Below, in pieces: positions 18,232-25,254 of a stretch of DNA of 35,569 nt. The position numbers and the translations under genes are program-made. The stretch's first letter is position 1; every line of letters begins with the position of its first letter. This stretch comes from Pseudomonadota bacterium (GTDB taxonomy: Bacteria > Pseudomonadota > Alphaproteobacteria > Rhizobiales > Xanthobacteraceae), in NCBI GenBank assembly GCA_018240595.1, contig JAFEFL010000056.1, positions 1 through 35,569 on the forward strand. Reading direction: 5' to 3'. Under the pieces are notes generated by a model. That model had not been told where the DNA came from. It searched no databases and saw only the letters and a program-made list of their open reading frames with translations.

Positions 18232-19866
18232 TTATCCGGTCTTTGCGATGGGCAGAGTGAAGCGGACGACGGCGCCTTGCGCGCCGCCTTCGAGTTTGAG
18301 CAGGCCGCCATGCGCCTCGATGATCGATTTGCAGAGCGAAAGTCCGATGCCAAGGCCTTCGGCCTTGCTCGAGCCGAGCGGCATGAAGTCGTTTTCAAGG
18401 ATGCGGCTGGAAAAGCCCGGGCCGGTATCGGTGACGCGGACTTCGACGAAGTCGGAATCGGCCGCCGCCGCGTCGATGGCGATGACGCCGCGGCCGCTTT
18501 TGCCGTCGCCGAGAACCTCGATGGCGTTGCGCACGAGATTGATCAGGACCTGTTCGATCTGGATGAGATCGATCATGACGCTCGGCAGGTCGCTCGGGAT
18601 GCTGGAGCGGAGGGTGACGTGGTGGCGGTCGAGATCCGCCTGGCATAGCTCGACCGTGTCCTTGATCGCGCGCTCGAGTTTCCATGACGCGCGGTTGCTG
18701 CGATCGAGCCGGACCAGCGCGCGCAGTCGCCGCACCACTTCGGCGGCGCGCTCGACCTGGGCGACCGCCTTTTTCGCGGTCTCCGCCACCATCTTCGGAT
18801 CGGTGTTGCCGGCGTTGATCGCTTCGTCGACCAGCCGCGTGTAAGTGCCGGCCGCGGTCAAGGGCTGATTGAGCTCGTGGGCCACCGCGGCCGCGAGTTC
18901 GCCCATGCTGCCAAGCCTGGCGACGCGCGCGAGCTGTTCCTGTTGCCGCTGCAATTGCGACTGCGTGCGCCGCCGTTCGGTGACGAGTTCACCGGAGACG
19001 AGACCGGTCATCGCGAGCACCAGCATCAGGGCCTGGAACGACGTGACGTTGAACGTTCCGGCGGGAAACAGATGAATGCCGACGATGAGGCCGAGTTGCG
19101 TGACGAGAATGCCGGCACTGACGCCTTCGAGCCCCGTACGCACCGCCATCCAGACGACGGGCAGGAACAGCACGTAGAATAGCTGGAATTGCTGCTCCTC
19201 GACGACGCCGAACACCACGATCAGCGCCACGACGATGGCCGCGAGCTGCAGCATGGTTTCGGTCGACAGTCGGATCAGGCGCGGGCGCGTCAGGCCGAGC
19301 AGGGCAAATGGCGCGACGACGATGATGCCGATGACGTCGCCGATCCAGTTGCGCATCGCCGCGGCGGAAAAATCGGCCGGCGGAAGAAAGCCGGACGCGA
19401 CCATCAGCCCGACATAGGCGAGCGCGACGCCGGCGGCGCTGATCGCCGCGACCAGCATCAGCAGGAGGAGGTCGCGCATTGACGACAGGGCGGGGTCGAA
19501 GCGCAGGCGCGGCCGCAGCAGGACCAGCGCGGCCAGCGAATAGCCGGCGCCGACCAGCACCGAGGACAAGACTTCGAACGTCCAGGGCAGGGAATATTGC
19601 CGCTGCAGGATATCGGCGAGCAGCGGCGCGGCGACCGCGAAGGGAATCATGCGCCGGCCGAACATCAGCAGCAGGACGAAGGTCAGGCCGATGCCGGGAT
19701 TCCACGGGGAAATACTGAGCTGCGCGTAAGGCTCGATAAAACTCAACCAATCGAGCAGCGCGTAGGCCGCCAGGTAAGTGACGCCTATGACGATCTTCGG
19801 AGCGTCGAACACGCGAGGAAGGGCCATCGTATGCAGTCGTTCTGCGTGCAGTTCCTTGACCGGCAA
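18232..19866 (-). CDS. MASE1-type membrane sensor histidine kinase
   Basis: A 544-residue kinase. Residues 25-295 are largely hydrophobic, about eight membrane segments, resembling the MASE1 sensor domain (PWNPGIGLTFVLLLMFGRR). A short coiled linker (297-315) leads to a HisKA domain with phospho-acceptor H330 in AHELNQPLTA, then a HATPase domain with N-box (LINLVRNAIE, 441-450), G1 box DTGPGFS (480-486) and G2 box GLGIGLSL (504-511). No PAS or periplasmic domain is seen, so the signal is probably sensed within or at the membrane. I chose TTG at 19866 because AAAGGA lies 8 bases upstream; ATG at 19827 lacks a site. Stimulus unknown. Confidence 0.92.
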   Translation of the reverse strand: MPVKELHAERLHTMALPRVFDAPKIVIGVTYLAAYALLDWLSFIEPYAQLSISPWNPGIGLTFVLLLMFGRRMIPFAVAAPLLADILQRQYSLPWTFEVLSSVLVGAGYSLAALVLLRPRLRFDPALSSMRDLLLLMLVAAISAAGVALAYVGLMVASGFLPPADFSAAAMRNWIGDVIGIIVVAPFALLGLTRPRLIRLSTETMLQLAAIVVALIVVFGVVEEQQFQLFYVLFLPVVWMAVRTGLEGVSAGILVTQLGLIVGIHLFPAGTFNVTSFQALMLVLAMTGLVSGELVTERRRTQSQLQRQQEQLARVARLGSMGELAAAVAHELNQPLTAAGTYTRLVDEAINAGNTDPKMVAETAKKAVAQVERAAEVVRRLRALVRLDRSNRASWKLERAIKDTVELCQADLDRHHVTLRSSIPSDLPSVMIDLIQIEQVLINLVRNAIEVLGDGKSGRGVIAIDAAAADSDFVEVRVTDTGPGFSSRILENDFMPLGSSKAEGLGIGLSLCKSIIEAHGGLLKLEGGAQGAVVRFTLPIAKTG

Positions 19867-19898
19867 GCACTACATCCTTTCTGGTGGCTTTCCCCTCG

Positions 19899-19926
19899 AT
19901 CATAACACCTAGGTGAAATTACCCAA
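19899..19926 (-). promoter_or_regulatory. Promoter of the kinase-regulator operon with CACCTAGGTG palindrome
   Basis: On the minus strand TTGGGT (19926-19921) and TATGAT (19904-19899) are 16 bases apart. The spacer contains the perfect 10-bp palindrome CACCTAGGTG (19906-19915), part of the TTTCACCTAG element also found before the first TerC gene. The predicted leader is about 25 bases. The palindrome could serve as an operator for the FixJ-type regulator or another factor. Read by eye; not proven. Confidence 0.5.
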
Positions 19927-19954
19927 GTCGATGCACTCGGGGATTCATCCTGAG

Positions 19955-19982
19955 TTGTGTGACGGGTCCTCGACCCTATCCT
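19955..19982 (+). promoter_or_regulatory. Candidate promoter for the small membrane gene and second TerC
   Basis: TTGTGT (19955-19960) and TATCCT (19977-19982) are 16 bases apart on the plus strand, about 125 bases before the GTG start at 20108. The spacer contains a small inverted repeat GGGTC-CTC-GACCC. Weak evidence. The rest of the 241-bp gap shows nothing else I can name; I looked for the yybP-ykoY manganese riboswitch and did not recognise it. Confidence 0.25.
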
Positions 19983-20107
19983 CCTCACGAACCAGCGTGC
20001 CGGTGGAAGCGCGGCAAGGAAATTACGCTCGGTTGTAAGCAGAAAACGCCCGTGAGTGCGGCGGAAGAGCGCAAGCGAATTGCGCCGACCGCATGGAGGA
20101 CCGAGCA

Positions 20108-20347
20108 GTGTCAAGCCTACCTGAATCCATTCTTGCGAATTGGGCTGCGGCGATCGCTCTGTGGGCACTCCCTTACCTGACGCTGCGGCATCACTTCGGT
20201 CACGAGACCACACAAGCGATGCAGTGGTCGTTGCTGGCCATCGCCGTTCTCGGGTCGATCCATGTGTTTTACGCCGCGTGGCAGGTGAGCCGCGATCGCG
20301 CATGGCGCGCCGCGCACGGCCTCCGGACGCCAATCCCGGCTCGTTGA
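20108..20347 (+). CDS. Small two-helix membrane protein of unknown function
   Basis: I do not recognise a family. A GTG at 20108 is preceded by GGAGGA (20095-20100) with a 7-base spacer, which favours it over the ATG at 20093 that overlaps that site. The 79-residue product has two hydrophobic segments: about 10-25 (ANWAAAIALWALPYLTL) and about 40-60 (QWSLLAIAVLGSIHVFYAAW). A short His-containing loop (RHHFGHETTQ) lies between them, and the C-terminus is basic. The His-rich loop could touch a metal, but that is speculation. It ends 59 bases before the second TerC gene on the same strand, so the two are probably cotranscribed. Confidence 0.65.
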   Translation: MSSLPESILANWAAAIALWALPYLTLRHHFGHETTQAMQWSLLAIAVLGSIHVFYAAWQVSRDRAWRAAHGLRTPIPAR

Positions 20348-20406
20348 AACCTGATGTCGGCCCGGCTTCCGCCGGCTCGCCACCGCAAAGTCATTAGAGG
20401 GATCCA

Positions 20407-21159
20407 TTGCAGTATCTGATCGAAAATTTTTCACACGCGCCGTTTTGGATCGCTCTCGGGCAGATCATCTGGATCAACGTCCTCCTGTCCGGCGATAATG
20501 CCGTTGTCATCGCCTTGGCGTGCCGGACGCTGCCGGAGCGCCAGCGCTTCTGGGGCATCGTGCTCGGTGCCGGCGCCGCGGTGCTGTTGCGCGTCATTTT
20601 TACGGTGCTCATCGCACAGGTCATGGCCGTTCCGTTCCTGAAGCTCGTCGGCGGCATGCTGCTGTTCTGGATCGCCATCAAGCTTGTGCTGCCGAACGAC
20701 GATCATTCGGAAAGCAGCGTCAAGGCGGGCGACACGCTCCTGCGCGCCGTCTGGCTGGTGACTGTGGCCGACATCGTCATGAGCCTCGACAATGTGATCG
20801 CCATCGCCGCCTCGGCCGAGTCGGCCGCGGCGAGCATCGACATGGCGCACGCGCTTGCCATGAAGACCGTGCTGGTCATCTTCGGCCTTGCCACCAGCGT
20901 GCCGCTGATCATCGCCGGCAGCGCCATTCTGATGAGCCTGCTCGAGCGCTTCCCGATCCTGGTGTGGGCGGGTGCGGCGCTGCTCGGCTGGGTGGCCGGC
21001 GAAATCATCGTCAAGGACGTGGCGGTCGAAACTTATCTCGGCCACGGGCTGGTCGAGCAGGCCCATGGTTGGTCGGCGCCGGTCGGCGCGGCCTTCGTCG
21101 TGATCGCCGGCTTCATCCTGCTGCGCCTGCGCCGGCGCCCGCTGGAGAGCGAAGTCTAG
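20407..21159 (+). CDS. TerC family integral membrane protein, YjbE-like (second copy)
   Basis: A 250-residue paralogue of the protein at 16887, with the same motifs: LSGDNAVVIALACRTLP near the N-terminus and VMSLDNVIAIAAS in the second half, then GWVAGEIIV before the last segments. It carries an insertion after the second motif (SAESAAASIDMAHALA) and a longer C-terminus, so it is a diverged copy and not a recent duplicate. Start is TTG at 20407 with AGAGGGA (20396-20402) 4 bases upstream. In related families such proteins move Mn2+; substrate here is inferred. The small membrane gene precedes it and a molybdoenzyme gene follows. Confidence 0.9.
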   Translation: MQYLIENFSHAPFWIALGQIIWINVLLSGDNAVVIALACRTLPERQRFWGIVLGAGAAVLLRVIFTVLIAQVMAVPFLKLVGGMLLFWIAIKLVLPNDDHSESSVKAGDTLLRAVWLVTVADIVMSLDNVIAIAASAESAAASIDMAHALAMKTVLVIFGLATSVPLIIAGSAILMSLLERFPILVWAGAALLGWVAGEIIVKDVAVETYLGHGLVEQAHGWSAPVGAAFVVIAGFILLRLRRRPLESEV

Positions 21160-21186
21160 GCCTCAATCCGCCGCTGGAACCCTGTT

Positions 21187-21208
21187 CCGGCCCCTCCACG
21201 GGGGCCGG
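21187..21208 (+). terminator. GC-rich hairpin after the second TerC gene
   Basis: CCGGCCCC and GGGGCCGG form an 8-bp stem around a short loop, 28 bases after the TerC stop. No T-run follows, so it is only a weak terminator candidate; it could also lie in the leader of the molybdoenzyme gene. Confidence 0.35.
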
Positions 21209-21231
21209 AAGGGCGGTATAGTGGCGGTCGC

Positions 21232-23334
21232 ATGAATCAAAACGTCCGTCTCTCCGGCGAAACCGTCCGGATCGGCCATTCGGCCTGTCCCCATGATTGC
21301 CCGTCCACCTGCGCGCTCGACGTCGAACTGATCGATGAGCGCACCATCGGCCGCGTCCGCGGCTCGGCCGACAACGACTACACGGCGGGCGTCGTCTGCG
21401 CCAAGGTCGCGCGCTACGCGGAGCGCGAGCATCACGCCGACCGCCTGATGCATCCGCTGCAGCGCGTCGGGGAGAAGGGCTCGAAGGACTTCCGCCGCAT
21501 CGCCTGGGACGATGCGCTCGACATCGTCGCCGAGCAACTCCTCAAGGCCGAAGCGCGGCATGGCGCGGAAAGCGTCTGGCCGTACTACTACGCCGGCACC
21601 ATGGGCCTGGTGCAGCGCGACGGCATCAACCGGCTGCGCCACGTCAAGAAATACTCCGGCTTCCATTCCACCATCTGCGTCAATCCGGCGTGGACGGGCT
21701 TTGCCGCCGGCACCGGCAAGATCGCCGGCAGCGATCCCCGCGAAATGGCCAAGTCCGATCTGGTGGTGATCTGGGGCACCAATCCGGTGAACACCCAGGT
21801 CAACGTCATGACGCATGCGACCCGCGCCCGCAAGGAACGCGGCGCCAAGATCGCGGCGATCGATGTCTACATGAACGGCACCATGAAGCAGGCCGACCTG
21901 CCGGTGCTGGTGAAGCCGGGCACCGACGGCGCGCTGGCCTGCGCGGTGATGCATTGCCTGTTCCGCGACGGCAAGGCCGACTGGGCCTATCTCGACAAAT
22001 ACACCGACGCGCCGCGCGAACTGGAGGCGCATCTGAAGTCGCGCGATCCGCAATGGGCTTCCGCCATCACCGGAACGCCGGTCGAGACCATCGAGGAGTT
22101 CGCCCGGCTGATCGGCGGCAACAAGCGCACGTATTTCCGCCTCGGCTACGGCTTCGCCCGCTCGCGCAACGGCGCGGCCAACATGCACGCGGCGCTGTCG
22201 ATCGCCGCGGTCACGGGGGCCTGGCAATACGAGGGCGGCGGCGCCTTCCACAACAACGACGCCATTTTCGGCTTCAACAAATCGATGATCGAAGGGCACG
22301 ACGCCATCGACCGCTCGGTGCGCGTGCTCGATCAGTCGAGGATCGGCGCCATTCTCACCGGCGACCGCGATGCGCTGCGCGGCGGGCCGCCGGTCGATGC
22401 GCTGTTCATCCAGAACACCAACCCGATGACGGTCGCGCCGGACCAGACCGTGGTGAAGCGCGGCTTCGCGCGCGAGGACCTGTTCGTCTGCGTGCACGAG
22501 CAGTTCATGACGGAGACGGCGCAGATCGCCGACATCGTCTTGCCGGCGACGACCTTCCTCGAGCACGACGACATCTATCGCGGCGGCGGCCACCAATACA
22601 TCCTGCTCGGGCCGAAGCTGGTCGAAGCCCCGGGCGAGTGCCGCAACAACCATGAGGTCGTTGTCGGGTTAGCGAAGCGCCTCGGCGCCGTGCATCCCGG
22701 TTTCGACATGAGCCCGCGTGAACTGATCGACGATCTGCTGCGCCGCTCGAACCGCGGCACGCTCGCCGAGCTCGAGGCGAGCCGCTGGATCGATTGCCAG
22801 ACGCCGTTCGAGAAGGCGCATTACCTCGACGGCTTCAACTGGCCGGACGGCAAATTCCGCTTCAAGCCGGATTGGCCCAAGGTGCCGTTCCGCAGCCCTT
22901 ATACGTCGGGACCGGTCGAGGCCATGCCGGCGCTGCCTGATCACTGGGCGGTGGTCGAAGCTGCCGACGCCGAGCATCCGTTCCGGCTCGCGACGTCGCC
23001 GGCGCGCGGCTTCCTCAACACCACTTTCAACGAGACGCCGACCTCGATCGCCAGCGAAAAGCGGCCGACGGTGATGATCCATCCGGACGATGCCGTGGCG
23101 CAGGGCATCGCCGACGGCGATGCCGTCGTGCTCGGCAACCGGCGCGGCGAAGTTCGCCTGCACGCCAAGGTGTTCGATGGTGTGCGGCGCGGCGTGCTGA
23201 TCGCGGAATCGATCTGGCCGAACGCGGCCTATGCCGATGGCAAGGGCATCAACACGCTCACCGGCGCCGATGCGGTGGCGCCGTTCGGCGGCGCGGCATT
23301 CCATGACAACAAGGTGTGGGTCCGCCGCGCCTGA
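21232..23334 (+). CDS. Molybdopterin-dependent oxidoreductase (DMSO reductase superfamily)
   Basis: A 700-residue catalytic subunit of the bis-MGD molybdenum/tungsten enzyme superfamily. The N-terminus has a [4Fe-4S] motif with C19, C23, C27 and C56 (CPHDCPSTC then VVCAK), followed by the molybdopterin domains (e.g. LVVIWGTNPVNTQVNV, ALFIQNTNPMTVAPDQ) and a C-terminal molydopterin dinucleotide-binding domain (RLATSPARGFLNTTFNE, HPDDAVAQGIADGD). There is no Tat or Sec signal, so it is probably cytoplasmic. No electron-transfer or membrane subunit gene is adjacent, and the substrate cannot be assigned. The ATG at 21232 has no clear Shine-Dalgarno. Confidence 0.92.
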   Translation: MNQNVRLSGETVRIGHSACPHDCPSTCALDVELIDERTIGRVRGSADNDYTAGVVCAKVARYAEREHHADRLMHPLQRVGEKGSKDFRRIAWDDALDIVAEQLLKAEARHGAESVWPYYYAGTMGLVQRDGINRLRHVKKYSGFHSTICVNPAWTGFAAGTGKIAGSDPREMAKSDLVVIWGTNPVNTQVNVMTHATRARKERGAKIAAIDVYMNGTMKQADLPVLVKPGTDGALACAVMHCLFRDGKADWAYLDKYTDAPRELEAHLKSRDPQWASAITGTPVETIEEFARLIGGNKRTYFRLGYGFARSRNGAANMHAALSIAAVTGAWQYEGGGAFHNNDAIFGFNKSMIEGHDAIDRSVRVLDQSRIGAILTGDRDALRGGPPVDALFIQNTNPMTVAPDQTVVKRGFAREDLFVCVHEQFMTETAQIADIVLPATTFLEHDDIYRGGGHQYILLGPKLVEAPGECRNNHEVVVGLAKRLGAVHPGFDMSPRELIDDLLRRSNRGTLAELEASRWIDCQTPFEKAHYLDGFNWPDGKFRFKPDWPKVPFRSPYTSGPVEAMPALPDHWAVVEAADAEHPFRLATSPARGFLNTTFNETPTSIASEKRPTVMIHPDDAVAQGIADGDAVVLGNRRGEVRLHAKVFDGVRRGVLIAESIWPNAAYADGKGINTLTGADAVAPFGGAAFHDNKVWVRRA

Positions 23335-23336
23335 AC

Positions 23337-23439
23337 GTCATTCCGGGGCGCGCCGTCAGGCGCGGACCCGGATTCCAGCACAAACATCATGCTGCCGCTG
23401 GATTCCGGATCGCGCGCTTTCGCGCGCGTCCGGAATGAC
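23337..23439. repeat. Intergenic palindromic element, family A copy 2
   Basis: Perfect 10-bp terminal inverted repeats, GTCATTCCGG (23337-23346) and CCGGAATGAC (23430-23439), enclose inner inverted segments including GGATTCCAG/CTGGATTCC and a CGCGCG-CTTT-CGCGCG hairpin. Same family as 15564-15662. It fills the 108-bp gap between the convergent molybdoenzyme and DoxX genes. Confidence 0.85.
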
Positions 23440-23442
23440 TGG

Positions 23443-23901
23443 CTACAGCTCCTTGCCGATCATGCGGTCGAGCGAATAGCGCCGGCCGCCGGCGAGCGCG
23501 ATGAAGAACATCACGATGCCGAGCAACAGCACGTATTCGAAGCCGCCCTTGCTGGCCGAGAAGCCCTTCGGGCCGTGAATCGCGACGAACATCACGCCGA
23601 TCTCGATCGCCAGCGCGGCGGCGAAGAAGCGGGTGAACAGGCCGAGCGCGACGCAGGCGGCGGCGACCGTCTCCAGAAAGATCACGGCGAAGGCGCACAG
23701 CACGGGCAGGGCGAAGCCGACCTTGACGAAGAAGCCGACTTCGGCGGCGAAGCCGGCCTGGACCTTGGCCCAGCCGTGCATGAACAGGATGTAGCCGATC
23801 ACGACGCGGAGCAGCAGGTAGCCGATCTCGGGCGCCCACCCGTAGAAGCCGGCGAGGCCGGGAATAAGCAATCGGGTTTCGGAAGGCGTTCGCGCAAGCA
23901 T
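23443..23901 (-). CDS. DoxX family membrane protein (first copy)
   Basis: A 152-residue protein with four predicted membrane helices, typical of the DoxX/DoxD family (LLLRVVIGYILFMHGWAKVQAG, ETVAAACVALGLFTRFFAAAL, FEYVLLLGIVMFFIALAGG). It ends YSLDRMIGKEL, shared with its neighbour. I chose the ATG at 23901, which has AGAGG 8 bases upstream; the open frame goes on to 23931 but passes through the terminator hairpin. Family members are varied and the function is unknown; some act in thiol or quinone-linked redox processes. It follows a second DoxX gene. Confidence 0.88.
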   Translation of the reverse strand: MLARTPSETRLLIPGLAGFYGWAPEIGYLLLRVVIGYILFMHGWAKVQAGFAAEVGFFVKVGFALPVLCAFAVIFLETVAAACVALGLFTRFFAAALAIEIGVMFVAIHGPKGFSASKGGFEYVLLLGIVMFFIALAGGRRYSLDRMIGKEL

Positions 23902-23922
23902 CAAGGGACCTCTGCAATGACC

Positions 23923-23951
23923 AAAAAGCACGCGGCGACAGGCCGCGTGCT
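23923..23951 (-). terminator. Terminator-like hairpin just upstream of the first DoxX gene
   Basis: On the minus strand AGCACGCGGC and GCCGCGTGCT (23951-23942, 23936-23927) form a 10-bp stem with a 5-base loop, followed by a run of T. It follows the second DoxX gene and lies only about 12 bases before the Shine-Dalgarno of the first. It may end the upstream transcript or act as an attenuator. Confidence 0.75.
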
Positions 23952-24037
23952 CAGGGCAGAAGCAGAGTACTTTGTGGAGAAACTTGGGTCGGAGCGCCGC
24001 GCTCGCGAAAACTTGAACGCGGCGCCCGTCTAGCGGC

Positions 24038-24499
24038 TCACAGTTCCTTGCCGATGAAGCGGTCCACCGAGTAGGGACCGCCGCCGCGCATCGCGATGAC
24101 GAACAGCGCGGCGCCGATCAGCAGGACATATTCGTATCCGCCGGCGCCAATATTGTAACCCTTGGAGAGATGTACCGCGAACAGGGCGATCAGCATCTCG
24201 ACCGCCGCAGCTGCTGCGAAAAAGCGCGTGAAAAGGCCGAGGATCAGGCAAATGCCGCCAACGAGCTCAATCGCGATGCTCAGATAAGCGAACGTCAGGG
24301 CCGGCTCGAGACCGTTCTTCGCCATGATGTTGGCGGCGACCGCGGCGGCGCCGATCTTGAATTTGAATGACACGTGCATCAACAACATGGCGCCAATAAC
24401 GACGCGCATGGCGGTCACGGCGACGTCGCCGACCGATGCGTAGAATCCTGCGAGGCCCGGAAATACCAGCTTCGCTTCGCTGCCCGACTGTCCGTTCAT
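24038..24499 (-). CDS. DoxX family membrane protein (second copy)
   Basis: A 153-residue four-helix membrane protein related to the adjacent gene: both share a LxFPGLAGFY/LLIPGLAGFYG start, GLFTRFFAAA in the middle, GYEYVLLIG near the end, and the terminal (S)DR-IGKEL. Sequences elsewhere have diverged, so the tandem pair is old. ATG at 24499 is preceded by AAGGGG about 9 bases upstream. Function unknown, as for other DoxX proteins. Two more features lie in its leader: a 15-base palindrome and a TATAGCT-like stretch. Confidence 0.88.
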   Translation of the reverse strand: MNGQSGSEAKLVFPGLAGFYASVGDVAVTAMRVVIGAMLLMHVSFKFKIGAAAVAANIMAKNGLEPALTFAYLSIAIELVGGICLILGLFTRFFAAAAAVEMLIALFAVHLSKGYNIGAGGYEYVLLIGAALFVIAMRGGGPYSVDRFIGKEL

Positions 24500-24523
24500 G
24501 GCTCAACCCCTTGGCTCGACACG

Positions 24524-24538
24524 GCGCAAATATTGCGC
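24524..24538. promoter_or_regulatory. GCGCAA-ATA-TTGCGC palindrome upstream of the DoxX pair
   Basis: A perfect 15-base palindrome lies 25-39 bases before the DoxX ATG. Just upstream on the minus strand is TTATAGCT, a possible -10. The spacing suits an operator over the transcription start, or a small hairpin in the leader. Regulator unknown. Confidence 0.4.
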
Positions 24539-24596
24539 GGTCTGAGCTATAACACCGGGGAACCCGGGCCTATTCACGTTGAAGTGTGTGGATCGG

Positions 24597-25250
24597 TCAG
24601 GCCGGCGGCATCAGGGTGCCGGCGTCGGGCACCGGCTTGCCGTCGATCAGGCAGCGGCCGTCGACGACCGTGACGCGGCCCTCAGCTACAAGCCGCAATG
24701 CTTCCGGATAAATGCGGTGCTCGACCGTGAGTACGCGCGCAGCGAGCGCCGACTCACTGTCGTCATTCCGCACTGCAACCGCGCCCTGGATGATGATCGG
24801 GCCGGCGTCCATCTCCGGCACGACGAAATGCACCGTTGCGCCGTGAATTGCGGCGTGCGCCTCGATCGCGCGCCGATGGGTGTCGAGGCCCTTTAAGGCC
24901 GGGAGCAGGGCGGGGTGGATGTTGAGCATGCGTTCGCTCCACAGCCCGACGAATTCCGGCGTCACCAGCCGCATGAAGCCGGCGAGGCAGACCAGATCGA
25001 TCTTGTGCGCCAGCAACACGTCGTGCATCGCGCGATCGAAGGCGGCGCGGTCTCCGCCAAAAGCCTTGTGATCGACGACCGCGGTTTCGATGCCGTTGGC
25101 GCGGGCGGTGTCGAGACCGCCGGCATCCGCCTTGTTCGACAGCACCAGAACGATCTCGGCGGGATAATCCGGTGCCTTGGCGGCCTCGATCAGCGCCGCC
25201 ATGTTGGAGCCGCGGCCGGAAATCAGAACGGCAACGCGCTTCTTGGCCAT
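24597..25250 (-). CDS. purN: Phosphoribosylglycinamide formyltransferase PurN
   Basis: Third step of purine synthesis: transfers a formyl group from 10-formyl-tetrahydrofolate to GAR. The 217-residue protein starts MAKKRVAVLISGRGSNM and carries the catalytic trio N110, H112 (MLNIHPALLPALKG) and D148 (PEMDAGP), equivalent to N106, H108 and D144 of E. coli. I chose the ATG at 25250, 4 bases after the purM stop; the longer frame to 25319 lies inside purM. Cotranscribed with purM, the usual arrangement. Confidence 0.97.
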   Translation of the reverse strand: MAKKRVAVLISGRGSNMAALIEAAKAPDYPAEIVLVLSNKADAGGLDTARANGIETAVVDHKAFGGDRAAFDRAMHDVLLAHKIDLVCLAGFMRLVTPEFVGLWSERMLNIHPALLPALKGLDTHRRAIEAHAAIHGATVHFVVPEMDAGPIIIQGAVAVRNDDSESALAARVLTVEHRIYPEALRLVAEGRVTVVDGRCLIDGKPVPDAGTLMPPA

Positions 25251-25254
25251 CGGC

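Noticed and set aside
17615..19866. Assignment of the two-component pair as FixL/FixJ
   Set aside because: The sensor has a MASE1-like membrane domain and no haem-binding PAS domain, and no nif/fix genes lie nearby.
19916..20107. Possible yybP-ykoY manganese riboswitch upstream of the second TerC, and likewise before the first
   Set aside because: I could not match its conserved loops in either leader; a covariance-model search would settle it.
20093..20110. ATG at 20093 as start of the small membrane protein
   Set aside because: It overlaps the GGAGGA site that is correctly spaced for the GTG at 20108.
21163..22653. 496-codon frame antisense to the molybdoenzyme
   Set aside because: Low-complexity Val/Ala/Arg/Asp-rich product with no motif; shadow.
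23902..23931. N-terminal extension of the first DoxX protein to 23931
   Set aside because: The extension runs into the terminator stem and the Shine-Dalgarno; ATG at 23901 is better placed.
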